Origin: Mobilicoccus sp.
Lineage (GTDB): Bacteria > Actinomycetota > Actinomycetes > Actinomycetales > Dermatophilaceae
Reading direction: 5' to 3'
NCBI GenBank assembly: GCA_030538585.1
Contig: JAUNTP010000014.1
Location: 1 to 33,231, forward strand
DNA: 33,231 nucleotides
Shown: piece after piece, positions 1-9,484 of the stretch
Position numbering within the stretch: the stretch's first letter is position 1
How the letters are laid out: each line of letters starts with the position of its first letter
Made by a program: the position numbers and the translations under genes
The notes under the pieces: generated by a model
The model's database searches: none
What the model saw: the letters and a program-made list of their open reading frames with translations, nothing else
What the model was told of the DNA's origin: nothing

Positions 1-4
1 CGGC

Positions 5-1054
5 ATGCCCGCCAGCGGCCTGCACGGCGTCCCCCGCCTGCCCGAGGACGCCCCCGCCGGCACCAAGAAGGAGTACACCTCCGACCAGGAGGTCCGCTGG
101 TGCCCCGGCTGCGGCGACTACGCCATCCTCGCCGCCGTGCAGTCGTTCCTGCCCACTCTCGGACTCAAGCGCGAGAACATCGCGTTCATCTCCGGCATCG
201 GCTGCAGCTCCCGCTTTCCGTACTACCTCGACACGTACGGCATGCACTCGGTCCACGGCCGCGCCCCCGCGATCGCCACCGGCCTCGCCGTCTCGCGCCC
301 CGACCTGTCGGTGTGGGTCGTCACCGGCGACGGTGACGCCCTCTCCATCGGCGGCAACCACCTCATCCACGCGATGCGGCGCAACGTCAACCTCACGATC
401 CTGCTGTTCAACAACCGCATCTACGGCCTCACCAAGGGCCAGTACTCCCCCACCTCCGCGCCGGGCATCGTCACCAAGTCGAGCCCCGCCGGGTCCATCG
501 ACCCCGTGTTCAACCCGGTGGCCCTCGCCCTCGGCTCGGGCGCGACGTTCGTGGCCCGCACGATGGACAGCGACCGCAAACACCTCACCGAGACCCTCCA
601 GGCCGCCACGGAGCATCGCGGTACGTCCCTCGTGGAGATCTACCAGAACTGCCCCATCTTCAACGACGGCGCGTTCGAGCTGCTCAAGGACCACGAGTCC
701 GCCCAGGCCCGCATCCTGCGCCTGGCCCAGGGTGAGCCCGTCAAGACCGGCGAACACCACGTCGTCGTGCGCGGCCGCGACGGGGACTTCGAAGTCGTCG
801 GCGAGAAGAGCGCCGACCAGAGCCGCGTGATCATCCACGACCCCACCCGCGAGGACCCCACCGGAGCCTTCGCGTTGGCGCAGCTCGACCGCGAGTACAT
901 CCCCATGGGCATCTTCCGGGCCGTCTCCCACCCCACCTACGACGACCTCGTCCGCGGCCAGGTGGCCTCGGCCGTCGCCGAGCACGGCGGCAGCGTCGAC
1001 GACGAGAGCCTCGCGCGCCTCCTGGCGGGCAAGGACACGTGGACGGTCGGCTGA
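5..1054 (+). CDS. korB: 2-oxoacid:ferredoxin oxidoreductase, beta subunit (KorB)
   Basis: Thiamine-diphosphate subunit of a two-subunit 2-oxoacid (2-oxoglutarate type) : ferredoxin oxidoreductase, which oxidatively decarboxylates a 2-oxoacid to acyl-CoA and reduces ferredoxin in the cytoplasm. Visible hallmarks are CPGCGDY at residues 33-39 and Cys67 (4Fe-4S ligands in this family), and the ThDP motif beginning GDGDA at 108-112 and ending with the paired Asn 136-137. A further conserved block, NCPIFNDGAF, lies near residue 215. The ATG at base 5 gives a protein of 349 residues, but it is only four bases from the window edge, so the true start could be upstream; relatives often carry a slightly longer N-terminus. 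korA is expected immediately upstream, outside the window. The 3' end overlaps rarD by 16 bases. The function is secure; the exact oxoacid is inferred from overall resemblance to actinobacterial KorB. Confidence 0.93.
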   Translation: MPASGLHGVPRLPEDAPAGTKKEYTSDQEVRWCPGCGDYAILAAVQSFLPTLGLKRENIAFISGIGCSSRFPYYLDTYGMHSVHGRAPAIATGLAVSRPDLSVWVVTGDGDALSIGGNHLIHAMRRNVNLTILLFNNRIYGLTKGQYSPTSAPGIVTKSSPAGSIDPVFNPVALALGSGATFVARTMDSDRKHLTETLQAATEHRGTSLVEIYQNCPIFNDGAFELLKDHESAQARILRLAQGEPVKTGEHHVVVRGRDGDFEVVGEKSADQSRVIIHDPTREDPTGAFALAQLDREYIPMGIFRAVSHPTYDDLVRGQVASAVAEHGGSVDDESLARLLAGKDTWTVG

Positions 1055-1926
1055 GCGGCTCCGACACCGGACGCGCGGGCGTCCTCTACGGCTTCTCCGC
1101 GTACTTCATCTGGGGCACGCTCCCCCTCTTCTTCGTCCTGCTGCCACCGGCGGGTGCGTGGGAGATCCTCGCCCACCGCATCTGCTGGTCGCTGCTGTTC
1201 TGCGCCGTCGTGCTCACCGTCTTCCGGCGGCCGTGGCCCACCTGGCGGCGCCCGGCCCGCGAGCTGGTGGGGATCGTCCTCGCGTCGCTGCTCATCGGCA
1301 TCAACTGGGTGAGCTACCTGTACGCCGTCACCACCGACCGGGTCACCGAGGCGGCCCTCGGCTACTTCCTCAACCCGCTTGTCAGCATCGCCCTCGGCCT
1401 GCTGCTGCTCGGCGAACGCCTGCGACCCCTGCAGAGCGCTGCCGTGGCGGTCGGGGCGTTGGGCGGCGGCTACCTCGTCCTCTCCTCCGGGTCGACCCCG
1501 TGGATCGCGTTCGTCCTCGCCACCTCGTTCGGTTTCTACGCGTTCGTCAAGAAGCGATTCGCGGTGGGGCTGGGCGCCGTCACCGCGCTCACCGCCGAGA
1601 CGATGGTGCTGACGCCCCTGGCGCTCGCCGGCATCGTCTGGTTCCAGGCCACCGGGCACGGCACGTTCACCGCGCACGGGCCCGCCCACGCCCTCTTGCT
1701 GGCCGCCACGGGCATCGCGACGGCACTGCCCCTCCTGCTCTTCGGCATGGCGGCCTCGCGGCTGCCGCTGGTCATGCTCGGGCTCCTGCAGTTCATCGCG
1801 CCCATCATGCAGTTCTGCATCGGGCTCCTCCTCGGGGAGACGATGACTCCCGAGCGGTGGATCGGCTTCGGCATCGTCTGGGTGGCCGTGTCGCTCCTGG
1901 CCCTCGACTCCGTGCGGCGCCGCTGA
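1039..1926 (+). CDS. rarD: RarD/EamA-family drug/metabolite transporter
   Basis: Inner-membrane permease of the drug/metabolite transporter superfamily, RarD branch, 295 residues against about 300 in the family. The protein is almost wholly hydrophobic, with roughly ten membrane spans in two EamA halves. It opens with a soluble stretch of about a dozen residues, followed by the RarD-like YGFSAYFIWGTLPLFF and EILAHRICWS; LNPLVSIALG and LLQFIAPIMQF occur in the middle and second half. The start is a GTG inside the end of korB, preceded by AAGGAC at short spacing. No later start keeps the first membrane span. Overlap with korB suggests co-transcription and coupled translation. The substrate is unknown for nearly all RarD proteins and cannot be read from the sequence. 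Confidence 0.9.
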   Translation: MDGRLSGSDTGRAGVLYGFSAYFIWGTLPLFFVLLPPAGAWEILAHRICWSLLFCAVVLTVFRRPWPTWRRPARELVGIVLASLLIGINWVSYLYAVTTDRVTEAALGYFLNPLVSIALGLLLLGERLRPLQSAAVAVGALGGGYLVLSSGSTPWIAFVLATSFGFYAFVKKRFAVGLGAVTALTAETMVLTPLALAGIVWFQATGHGTFTAHGPAHALLLAATGIATALPLLLFGMAASRLPLVMLGLLQFIAPIMQFCIGLLLGETMTPERWIGFGIVWVAVSLLALDSVRRR

Positions 1927-1940
1927 CCGACACGAACGAA

Positions 1941-1972
1941 GACGCCCCCACCCGGTGTCGGGTGGAGGCGTC
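1941..1972. terminator. Bidirectional hairpin terminator between rarD and tetR
   Basis: A 14-bp stem with a single C-A mismatch (1941-1954 against 1959-1972) closes on the four-base loop GTGT. It sits 14 bases after the rarD stop and 20 bases before the tetR stop, which is where two convergent genes need a shared terminator. There is no clear U tract on either side, as is common in high-GC Actinobacteria. Function is inferred from structure and position. Confidence 0.7.
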
Positions 1973-1992
1973 CTGCGGTGCCCTGGGGGGTG

Positions 1993-2646
1993 TCAGGCCG
2001 AGGCGTGCGCTTGCCCTTCGCGCACCTCGACGTGCCCCTCGGCGATGCCCTTCTCGACGTACGTGAGCAGCATGTCGAGGTAGACGTGGAAGACCCCTTG
2101 CGTCGCTTCGTCGTCGCGGTCGACGAGCCACGCGAGCATGGCGCCGTCGGTGAGGGTGAGGACCATGCGGGCGAGCAGGCGCGGGGAGAACTCCTCGGAG
2201 GCCTGCAGTCCCAGACCGTCGACGATGAAGGACTCGATGACTTCGAGGAAGGTGCCGTACAGCACGCGGGCGGCCTCGCCGTCGCCGCGCACCGACCACG
2301 CGGCCAGTTCGTAGCTGAGCAGCTGCCGACCCGGGTCGGACAGCGTGTTGTCCCAGAAGGCCTGGATCGCCGCCTGCGCCTTCTCGCGGAGCGGCCGGCC
2401 TTCGGCACCGGCCAGTGCCTCGCTGACCGGCCCGAGGATCGGGTTGAGGAACGACTCGGCCACTGCGTTGATCAGCGCTTCTTTGCTGCTGAAGCAGTAG
2501 TGCACGACGCCGAGGGACACGTTGGCGCGTTCGGCGATGCGGCGGACCGACGCGGCAGCGAGACCTTCCTCGATGGCGAGTTCGATCGTGGCGTCGATCA
2601 GCTGCTCTCGACGGCGTTCTGCAGGCACTCTGGGCATGCTTAGCAC
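1993..2646 (-). CDS. TetR-family transcriptional regulator
   Basis: One-component DNA-binding repressor of 217 residues. An N-terminal helix-turn-helix covers about residues 12-58; ASVRRIAERANVSLGVVHYC is the recognition segment, followed by the typical FSSKEALI. The C-terminal ligand/dimer half resembles the BetI-type group. GTG at 2646 is chosen as start because GGGAGG (2654-2659) lies 7 bases upstream of it; the ATG at 2637 would have an SD 16 bases away, and a further ATG at 2742 would add a low-complexity N-terminus and run through the promoter. The gene is convergent with rarD and separated from it by a hairpin. Its target is not evident. The palindrome at 2727-2739 over its own -35 suggests autoregulation. 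The neighbours (rarD, the polyprenyl synthase end of the nuo operon) do not reveal a ligand. Confidence 0.88.
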   Translation of the reverse strand: MLSMPRVPAERRREQLIDATIELAIEEGLAAASVRRIAERANVSLGVVHYCFSSKEALINAVAESFLNPILGPVSEALAGAEGRPLREKAQAAIQAFWDNTLSDPGRQLLSYELAAWSVRGDGEAARVLYGTFLEVIESFIVDGLGLQASEEFSPRLLARMVLTLTDGAMLAWLVDRDDEATQGVFHVYLDMLLTYVEKGIAEGHVEVREGQAHASA

Positions 2647-2710
2647 TTTAGGGCCTCCCGCCCCCTCTCCGAGCCCTCCGCGACCCCTCTTACTTTGCTC
2701 ATACTCGCGC

Positions 2711-2739
2711 GTTATCGAACCTTTATCCGACAGTGTCGG
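2711..2739 (-). promoter_or_regulatory. Candidate tetR promoter with palindromic operator
   Basis: On the minus strand CCGACA (2739-2734) and GATAAC (2716-2711) are separated by exactly 17 bases and match sigma-70-type -35 and -10 consensus at four of six positions each. The -35 lies inside the perfect palindrome CCGACA-C-TGTCGG (2727-2739, read on the minus strand). A TetR dimer bound there would block polymerase. The predicted start of transcription is about 55-60 bases before the tetR GTG. Apart from this and the hairpin at 2871-2899, nothing else is seen in the 259-bp gap 2647-2905. Confidence 0.45.
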
Positions 2740-2870
2740 CAATCCGCCACTTCGCTGGACGGAGCTGTACCGAACGACTCACGGGACGCTCGTCCCCCTG
2801 CGGAGCGCCCCTGCGGGTGACTGAATTTACCACTGTTGCAACGGAATTCGGGCGATCGACCAGGACGACG

Positions 2871-2899
2871 GACCTGCAGGCGCGCGTTGGCGGCAGGTC
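2871..2899 (-). terminator. Candidate terminator hairpin after the nuo/polyprenyl synthase operon
   Basis: Perfect 7-bp arms (GACCTGC at 2871-2877, GCAGGTC at 2893-2899) enclose a 15-base loop that can form three more pairs. The hairpin begins six bases after the last stop codon of the minus-strand operon at 2906. No U tract follows. The assignment rests on position and moderate stem strength only. Confidence 0.4.
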
Positions 2900-2905
2900 G
2901 CCAGA

Positions 2906-3910
2906 TCACACCGCGCGATCGACGACGCTCGCCGCGAACGCCTTGAGCGCCACCACAGCCGGCCCGTCCGGCAGCGCATCGAGCAGGTCCTGGGCCTGTC
3001 GTGCCACTCCCCGGGTGGCCTCTCGGGCCTCCTCCATCGCAGGATGCGAGCGCAACAGCGACAAAGCCTCCGCCACCGCGTCCTCGTCGGCGCTGAGGTC
3101 ACGGTCCAGCAGCTCCAGGAGCCGCTCGTCGCCCTCGCGGGGGTTGCGGCGCAGCAGGAGCACCGGTAGGGTCTCGACGCCCTCGCGCAGGTCGGTACCC
3201 GGGGTCTTGCCCGACACCCCTGATCGCGAGTCGATGTCGAGGAGGTCGTCGGCCAGCTGGAAGGCGATGCCGAGCAGCTCGCCGTAGCGGCGCAACACCT
3301 CGACCGTCGCGGGCTCGCACCCGCCGAACATGGCCCCGAACCGGGCCGCGGTCGCGATGAGCGAACCGGTCTTGTCGCGCAGCACGTCGAGGTAGTACTC
3401 GACGGGGTCGGTTCCCTGCGGGCACGGCCGGTCGTCGCGAATCTGCCCGGAGCACAGCCGCATGAACGTCTGCGCCTGGATGCGAACCGCGTCGGGACCG
3501 AGGTCGGCCACCACGTCGGAGGCGTTGCCGAACAGCAGGTCGCCGACGAGGATCGCGGTCGAGTTGCCGTACTCGGCGTTGGCCGACGGCGCCCCGCGTC
3601 GCAGGGACGCCTCGTCCATGACGTCGTCGTGGTACAGGGAGGCGAGGTGGATGAGCTCCACGGCCGCCGCAGCGGCGATGACGTCGTCGTTGATGCCCTC
3701 CCCCACCTCGGCGGACAGCAGGGTGAGAACGGGACGCATCCGCTTGCCGCCCGCGGCGAGCAGGTGCCCCGACGCCCCGGCGATGAACTCGTCCTCGTGA
3801 CGCACCCGCTCGGACAGGAACGCCTCGACACGACGCAGCCCCTCCGCGAGGGACTGCGCCGTGGTGGGGTCGAGGCCCGGCAGAACCGCCGTGACCGGGC
3901 CCGCCGTCAT
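2906..3910 (-). CDS. Long-chain polyprenyl diphosphate synthase (menaquinone side chain)
   Basis: Trans-type isoprenyl diphosphate synthase, 334 residues. It condenses isopentenyl diphosphate onto an allylic primer to make the isoprenoid tail, here most plausibly of menaquinone. Seen directly: GGKRMRP at 54-60, first Asp-rich motif DDVMD at 95-99, GDLLFGNA at 123-130, KTGSLIATA at 180-188, second Asp-rich motif DDLLD at 221-225. The residues just before the first motif are small or medium (Ala90, Leu92), as in long-chain rather than farnesyl/geranylgeranyl enzymes, so a C30-C50 product is inferred. The ATG overlaps the nuoN stop (ATGA), so it is the last gene of the nuo operon. The actinobacterial GrcC/heptaprenyl synthase group is the nearest named comparison; chain length cannot be fixed by eye. 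Confidence 0.92.
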   Translation of the reverse strand: MTAGPVTAVLPGLDPTTAQSLAEGLRRVEAFLSERVRHEDEFIAGASGHLLAAGGKRMRPVLTLLSAEVGEGINDDVIAAAAAVELIHLASLYHDDVMDEASLRRGAPSANAEYGNSTAILVGDLLFGNASDVVADLGPDAVRIQAQTFMRLCSGQIRDDRPCPQGTDPVEYYLDVLRDKTGSLIATAARFGAMFGGCEPATVEVLRRYGELLGIAFQLADDLLDIDSRSGVSGKTPGTDLREGVETLPVLLLRRNPREGDERLLELLDRDLSADEDAVAEALSLLRSHPAMEEAREATRGVARQAQDLLDALPDGPAVVALKAFAASVVDRAV

Positions 3911-5481
3911 GCCGCGAACAACGAGAGCGTGGAGACGAGCTCCAGCACCGGGGCGGGGAAGACGCCGAGAAGCAATGTGAGGGCCACACCGAGAGCGATA
4001 GCGCTGACCGTGCCGAGCGACGGCGTGAGGACCACGCCGGTGCCCGCGCCCTCGAGCTGTCCGTCGGGCTCTGCGACGAACATGACCCGCACGAGGCGGA
4101 AGTAGACGAACGCCGTGACGGCGCTGCACAGCACACCGATGATCGCCAACACGGCACCCACCGGGCCCGCGTGCGCGATCGCCGCGCCGAACACCGCGAA
4201 CTTGGCCGTGAAGCCCGACGTGAGCGGCAGACCCGCGAACGCCATCAGTAGGAACGCGAAGGCCCCGGCGACCAGCGGCGAACGACGGCCCAGACCCGCC
4301 CACTGCGAGATCGACGTCGCCTCGGCGCCCGTGTCGTGGCTCCGGACGAGCATGACGATGCCGAAAGCCGCCAGCGTCGAGAACCCGTACGCGGCGAGGT
4401 AGAACAGCACGGCACCGACGGCCTGCACGTCGAACGCGACGAAGCCGACGAGGATGAACCCGGCGTGCGCGATCGAGGAGTAGGCGAGCATCCGCTTGAT
4501 GTCGGTCTGCGTGACGGCGAGCACCGAGCCGACGATCATCGTCAGACCCGCGACGATCCACACGACGACGAGCCAGTCCCAGCGCGCCGGTGCCAGGCCG
4601 ACGTACGCGACGCGCAGGAGCGCACCGAACGCGGCGAGCTTGGTGCAGGCGGCCATGAACCCCGTGATGGGGGTGGGCGCGCCCTGGTACACGTCGGGGG
4701 TCCACACGTGGAACGGGACGGCACCGACCTTGAACAGCAGACCGATGAGCACCGCGACGCTGCCGATGAGCAGGAGCGGGTCCATGCCCACCTGCACGCT
4801 CATCGCCTCGGCGATGCGGCCGAACTGCATCGAGCCCGCGAAGCCGTAGAGCAGCGCGGCGCCGAAGAGGAAGAACGCGGACGCGAACGAGCCGAGGAGG
4901 AAGTACTTGAGCCCCGCCTCCTGCGACAGCAGCCGCTTGCGACGCGCCAGCGCCGACATGACGTACAGCGGCAGCGACAGCAGCTCGAGCGCGACGAACA
5001 TCGTCAGCAGGTCACCGGCGGCCGGGAAGAGCATCATGCCCGAGACGCTGAAGAGCATCAGCGGGAAGATCTCCGACCCCGAGCCGTGCTTCTCGGCGAT
5101 GCCCTCCTGGTAGGAACCCGGCACCGACGCACCGGCGGGCGTGATCGCGTCGGCGATCCGACCGTCGAAGCGCTCCGCCGTGATGATGACGGCGATGACC
5201 GACATGACGAGCAGCAGCAGTTGGATGGCGATGGTGGGGCCGTCCATGACGATGGCGCCCGCCAGCGTCGGTCCGGTGATGGCACCGATGTTGAGCACGA
5301 GGCTGAAGAACGCCCCGGCGAGGGCCACGACGGCCGTGGCGACCTGCGCCACGTGACGCGCCGGGCGCGGCACGAACGTCTCGATGAGCACGCCGATGAG
5401 CGCACCGGCCACGACGATCGCGACCGGGGCGATCGCCAACAGGTCGATGTCGGCGGGGATGAAGGCCGGCTCGGGCATCAC
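3907..5481 (-). CDS. nuoN: NADH-quinone oxidoreductase subunit N
   Basis: Antiporter-like membrane subunit of complex I, one of three proton-pumping modules (L, M, N), 524 residues with about 14 membrane spans. Family signatures include the region LLFKVGAVPFHVWTPDVYQG with its conserved Lys and the following PTPITGFMAACTKLAAFGALLR. Two starts are possible at the junction GTGATG: GTG at 5481 (overlapping the nuoM stop by four bases) or ATG at 5478 (overlapping by one). The stop overlaps the polyprenyl synthase start. It functions in the cytoplasmic membrane as part of NuoA-N, coupling NADH to menaquinone electron transfer with proton export. Confidence 0.96.
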   Translation of the reverse strand: MMPEPAFIPADIDLLAIAPVAIVVAGALIGVLIETFVPRPARHVAQVATAVVALAGAFFSLVLNIGAITGPTLAGAIVMDGPTIAIQLLLLVMSVIAVIITAERFDGRIADAITPAGASVPGSYQEGIAEKHGSGSEIFPLMLFSVSGMMLFPAAGDLLTMFVALELLSLPLYVMSALARRKRLLSQEAGLKYFLLGSFASAFFLFGAALLYGFAGSMQFGRIAEAMSVQVGMDPLLLIGSVAVLIGLLFKVGAVPFHVWTPDVYQGAPTPITGFMAACTKLAAFGALLRVAYVGLAPARWDWLVVVWIVAGLTMIVGSVLAVTQTDIKRMLAYSSIAHAGFILVGFVAFDVQAVGAVLFYLAAYGFSTLAAFGIVMLVRSHDTGAEATSISQWAGLGRRSPLVAGAFAFLLMAFAGLPLTSGFTAKFAVFGAAIAHAGPVGAVLAIIGVLCSAVTAFVYFRLVRVMFVAEPDGQLEGAGTGVVLTPSLGTVSAIALGVALTLLLGVFPAPVLELVSTLSLFAA

Positions 5482-7241
5482 TGGGCACTTCCGTTCGTCG
5501 CCCCGACGGTGGGGGCGGGCTCGGTGACGCCCGCGTGCTGGAGCGTCTGGGAGACGGCCGGGTTGATGACGTCGAGCACGGGCTTGGGGTAGAAGCCCAG
5601 CACGACGAACAACACGATGAGCGGGACGAGGACGAGCTTCTCGCGGCCGTTGAGGTCGGGCACCGTGTGCCTGGAGGGCACCGGACGCTCGAGGGTGTCG
5701 ACGGCGGTGGCCCCACCCTCGCGCGAGCGTTCGGCGGTCTCACCTGCGGCGCTGACGGACTCGGCGCCCGTGGCGGGACGACCCTGACCACCCGCGTGAC
5801 CGGTCTCGTCGACGCCGTGGCGCACGTCGTGGCCGGAGGCACCGTGGGCGCCGGCCTCGGCGTCCTCGTAGGAGACGACACCGTCGACCTCCAACAGGCG
5901 GGCGCCGGGCGCGGGGCCGGTGAAGACGCGCATGTACAGCAGCAGGATGTAGACCGCCGCCAGGATGATGCCGAGCGAGCTGATGACCGCCGCCAGCGGG
6001 TAGCGCTGGAACGTGCCCATCATCACGAGGAACTCGGAGACGAAGGAGCCGAGGCCCGGCAGGGCCAGGCCCGAGAGTCCGGCGATCAGGAAGGAGCCGG
6101 CGAGCACGGGGGTGACGCGCTGCCAGCCGCCGTAGTCGCGCACGTCCTTGCTGCCGCGGCGGGCCACGAGGAACCCGGCGACGAGGAACAGGGCGGCGGT
6201 GGAGAAGCCGTGGTTGACCATGTAGAGGATCGACCCGGCCATGCCGACCGACGTCATCGCGAAGATGCCGAGGACGATGAAGCCGAAGTGGCTCACCGAG
6301 GTGTAGGCGATGAGACGCATCATGTCGGTGCTGCCGATGGCGAGCACCGCGCCGTAGATGATCGAGATGAGCGCGAGGGTGATGACCACCGGGGTGGCCC
6401 ACTGGCTCGCGTTCGGGAACATCTGCAGGCAGAAGCGGATCATGCCGTAGGTGCCGACCTTGTCGAGCACGCCGACGAGCAGCACGGCCGTGGCGGGACG
6501 CGCCGCGGTGGCGGCGTCGGGCAGCCACGTGTGCACCGGCCACATCGGCGCCTTGACCGCGAACGCGATGAAGAAGCCGACGAACAGCAGGTTCTCGACG
6601 ACCGGGTCCATCGTCAGGCCCGTGAGGTTGCCGACGAGGAAGCCCTGCTCACCGCCCGCGCCCTGGAAGTAGACGCCGATGACGGCCACCAGCATGACCA
6701 GACCGCCCGCGAGGGAGAACAGCAGGAACTTGAGCGCGCCCGCCGCACGGCCGGGGCCGCCGTAGTTGCTGATGAGGAAGTAGACCGGCACCAGCATGGC
6801 CTCGAAGAAGACGTAGAAGAGGAACACGTCGGTGGCCGCGAAGACCCCGATCATGAAGGTCTCCAGCACGAGCATCCACGCGAAGTAGCCGCGGTGCCTG
6901 GAGCCGCCCTCCATGGCGACGTCGTTCCACGCGGCGACGATGCAGATGGGCACGAGGATCGCGGCCATGACGATCATGGCCAGCGCCATGCCGTCGACAC
7001 CGACCGCGTAGCTCACGCCCCACTGGGGGATCCACGGGTAGACCTCGGCGAACTGGAACTGCTCGGTGGAGGCGCGGTCGAAGTCGACCGCCATCAGCAG
7101 GGCACCCGCGAGGACGACGAGGGAGAACCCGAGGGCCAGCGGGCGGGCCAGACGCTCGCCGAGCGCCATGACGACCACCGCTCCCACGAGCGGGAGGACC
7201 CCCAGCAGGGTGAGGAGGGGGAATGCCGTACCTGCCATCAC
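5478..7241 (-). CDS. nuoM: NADH-quinone oxidoreductase subunit M, with a hydrophilic insert
   Basis: Second antiporter-like proton-pumping subunit of complex I, 587 residues, about 14 membrane spans. Conserved charged residues visible in the membrane domain are Glu147 (VFFEAML), Lys230 ([17 protein letters not shown]), Lys261, His344 (MVNHGF) and Glu403 (VSEFL). Unusually, residues about 443-528 between the last two membrane spans form a long hydrophilic, Gly/Ala/Glu/His-rich stretch; most NuoM proteins have only a short loop there. The final span resumes with [21 protein letters not shown]. Start is GTG at 7241 or ATG at 7238 (GTGATG over the nuoL stop), the same arrangement as nuoM/nuoN. 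Function is certain. The insert is in frame and ends in normal NuoM sequence, so it is not a frameshift artefact by inspection. Confidence 0.96.
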   Translation of the reverse strand: MMAGTAFPLLTLLGVLPLVGAVVVMALGERLARPLALGFSLVVLAGALLMAVDFDRASTEQFQFAEVYPWIPQWGVSYAVGVDGMALAMIVMAAILVPICIVAAWNDVAMEGGSRHRGYFAWMLVLETFMIGVFAATDVFLFYVFFEAMLVPVYFLISNYGGPGRAAGALKFLLFSLAGGLVMLVAVIGVYFQGAGGEQGFLVGNLTGLTMDPVVENLLFVGFFIAFAVKAPMWPVHTWLPDAATAARPATAVLLVGVLDKVGTYGMIRFCLQMFPNASQWATPVVITLALISIIYGAVLAIGSTDMMRLIAYTSVSHFGFIVLGIFAMTSVGMAGSILYMVNHGFSTAALFLVAGFLVARRGSKDVRDYGGWQRVTPVLAGSFLIAGLSGLALPGLGSFVSEFLVMMGTFQRYPLAAVISSLGIILAAVYILLLYMRVFTGPAPGARLLEVDGVVSYEDAEAGAHGASGHDVRHGVDETGHAGGQGRPATGAESVSAAGETAERSREGGATAVDTLERPVPSRHTVPDLNGREKLVLVPLIVLFVVLGFYPKPVLDVINPAVSQTLQHAGVTEPAPTVGATNGSAQ

Positions 7242-9172
7242 TGCACCATCCAGACGACGAGGAAGAGACCGACGACGCCGGTGAGCATCATCAGAGCGTA
7301 GGAGCGCACCAGGCCGTTCTGCAGTCGCCGCAGACCACCGGAGGTGGCGGAGACGACGCTGCCGATGCTCATGACCGAGGCGTCGACACCGGCGTCGTTC
7401 GACAGCTCACGCGAGACCCCCATCGTGGGCCGCATGAAGACGAACTCGTTGACGTCGTCCTGGAACAGGTCGCGGCGGGCGGCCTGCGTGAGCAGCGAGC
7501 CCTGCGGAGCCGTGGCGGGCACCTGCTGGCGCCAGTACATGACGAACGCGACCGCGACACCGATGGCCATGGCGACGAAGACGAGCACCTGGATCGCGAT
7601 GATCGGGATGATCGGCTCCGGGTGGCCCACGTGGCCGACGACCGGCTCGAGCCAGTACAGGAACCCGACCTGGTTGAGGAAGAACCCGAGGGCGACCGAG
7701 CCGACGGCGAGGATGATCATCGGCACGGTCATCGTCAGCGGCGACTCGTGCGGGTGGTCGTGGTCGTGCCAGCGGGCGCCGCCGTGGAAGGTCATGAAGA
7801 ACAGGCGCGACATGTAGAACGCCGTCAGACCGGCCACGAACACCGTGAGGCCACCGAACACGAACGGCCGCCAGCCTTCCCCGGAGAGCGCCGCCTCGAT
7901 GATGAGGTCCTTGGAGAACCATCCCGAGAGGAACGGGAAGCCGATGATGGCGAGCCATCCGAGGCCGAAGGTGATCCACGTGATCTTCATGTGCGGGGCG
8001 AGGTTGCCGAACGTGCGCATGTCGACGCGGTTGTTCATGCCGTGCATCACCGACCCGGCGCCGAGGAACATGCCGGCCTTGAAGAAGCCGTGCGTGACCA
8101 GGTGGAAGATCGCGAAGGCGTACCCGATCGGGCCCAGGCCGGCGGCGAGCATCATGTAGCCGATCTGGCTCATCGTCGAGGCCGCGAGGGCCTTCTTGAT
8201 GTCGTCCTTGGCACACCCGACGATGGCGCCGTAGGTCAGCGTGATGGCACCGACGATGGCGACGGCGAGCTGCGCGTCGGGGGTGAGGTTGAAGATCGGG
8301 CTGCTGCGCACGATGAGGTACACACCGGCGGTGACCATGGTCGCCGCGTGGATGAGCGCCGACACCGGCGTCGGGCCGGCCATCGCGTCGCCCAGCCAGC
8401 TGTGCAGCGGGAACTGCGCGGACTTACCGCAGGCACCCAGCAGCAGGAGCAGACCGATGATCGTCAGGGTCAGAGTGCTCGCGCCCTCGACACCGGCGGC
8501 CACGCCGTCGAAGGTGACGGTGCCGAACGTCGCGAACATGAGCATGATCGCCAGGCCCAGACCGAAGTCACCGACACGGTTGATGATGAACGCCTTGTTC
8601 GCGGCGGCCGCGTAGGGCGGGTTCCAGTTCCAGAACCCGATGAGCAGGTACGAGGCCAGACCCACGCCCTCCCAGCCCACGTAGAGCAGCAGGTAGGAGT
8701 CCGCCAGGACGAGCAGCAGCATCGCCGCGACGAAGAGGTTGAGGTAGGCGAAGAAGCGGCGACGGTCGACGTCGTGCGCCATGTACCCGAGCGAGTACAC
8801 GTGGATGAGGGAGCCGACGAACGTCACGAGCATGACGAACGTCATCGACAGCGGGTCGACGAGCAGACCGACGTCGAGGCTGAACGACCCGGCGGGGATC
8901 CACGACCACAGCGCGACGTGACGGACCCGGTCGACCGCCTCCATCGACAGCAGGTCGAGCAGGGCCAGCAGGCCCACGACGAAGGCGCTCCAGGAGAGGA
9001 CGGTCGCGAGGATCGGACCGAAGGTGTTGGTGGCCCGACCGCCGACGAGCAGGATGGCCGCACCGAGCAGTGGCAGGGCGATGACGAGCCACATGAGGCC
9101 CGTCGTGCCCGTCGCCGGCTGCGCCGCGACGGCCTCGGCGGTGAGCGCACTGGCGAGGAGTTGTGATGACAC
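7238..9172 (-). CDS. nuoL: NADH-quinone oxidoreductase subunit L
   Basis: Largest antiporter-like subunit of complex I, at the distal end of the membrane arm, 644 residues with 15-16 spans including the C-terminal lateral-helix region. The diagnostic block is [16 protein letters not shown] followed by [20 protein letters not shown]; the earlier [18 protein letters not shown] is also typical. The start is a GTG at 9172 with GGAG eight bases upstream, 12 bases after the nuoK stop. It is part of nuoA-N; translation of nuoM is coupled to its stop. Confidence 0.97.
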   Translation of the reverse strand: MSSQLLASALTAEAVAAQPATGTTGLMWLVIALPLLGAAILLVGGRATNTFGPILATVLSWSAFVVGLLALLDLLSMEAVDRVRHVALWSWIPAGSFSLDVGLLVDPLSMTFVMLVTFVGSLIHVYSLGYMAHDVDRRRFFAYLNLFVAAMLLLVLADSYLLLYVGWEGVGLASYLLIGFWNWNPPYAAAANKAFIINRVGDFGLGLAIMLMFATFGTVTFDGVAAGVEGASTLTLTIIGLLLLLGACGKSAQFPLHSWLGDAMAGPTPVSALIHAATMVTAGVYLIVRSSPIFNLTPDAQLAVAIVGAITLTYGAIVGCAKDDIKKALAASTMSQIGYMMLAAGLGPIGYAFAIFHLVTHGFFKAGMFLGAGSVMHGMNNRVDMRTFGNLAPHMKITWITFGLGWLAIIGFPFLSGWFSKDLIIEAALSGEGWRPFVFGGLTVFVAGLTAFYMSRLFFMTFHGGARWHDHDHPHESPLTMTVPMIILAVGSVALGFFLNQVGFLYWLEPVVGHVGHPEPIIPIIAIQVLVFVAMAIGVAVAFVMYWRQQVPATAPQGSLLTQAARRDLFQDDVNEFVFMRPTMGVSRELSNDAGVDASVMSIGSVVSATSGGLRRLQNGLVRSYALMMLTGVVGLFLVVWMVQ

Positions 9173-9184
9173 GCTGCGCGCTCC

Positions 9185-9484
9185 TTACAGCTTGAGCAGG
9201 TTGGCGTCGTCGACCGAGGCCGAGCGGCGGGCACGGAAGATGGCCATGATGATCGCGAGACCGACCACGACCTCGGCGGCGGCGACGGCCAGGATGAACA
9301 AGCCGATGGCCTGGCCCTCGATGGAGGCGTTCATGCGGCCGAACGTGACCAGCATGAGAACCACCGAGTTGAGCATGAGCTCGATGCCCATGAAGACGAT
9401 GAGCGCGCTGCGCCTCATCAGCACCGTGGCGGCGCCGATGGAGAAGAGGACGATCGCGAGGTAGAGGTACCACTCCAGACTCAT
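9185..9484 (-). CDS. nuoK: NADH-quinone oxidoreductase subunit K
   Basis: Small three-span membrane subunit of complex I, 99 residues, the normal family length. The two functional glutamates in the membrane are present: Glu35 in [10 protein letters not shown] and Glu71 in [11 protein letters not shown]. The ATG at 9484 overlaps the nuoJ stop (ATGA), which fixes the start; an upstream in-frame extension would overlap nuoJ by over 200 bases and is not needed. NuoK forms part of the charged axis linking the quinone site to the pumping modules. Confidence 0.96.
   Translation of the reverse strand: MSLEWYLYLAIVLFSIGAATVLMRRSALIVFMGIELMLNSVVLMLVTFGRMNASIEGQAIGLFILAVAAAEVVVGLAIIMAIFRARRSASVDDANLLKL

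Noticed and set aside
2647..2742. Longer TetR protein starting at 2742
   Set aside because: It would overlap the predicted promoter and add a low-complexity N-terminus; GTG 2646 has GGGAGG at 7 bases.
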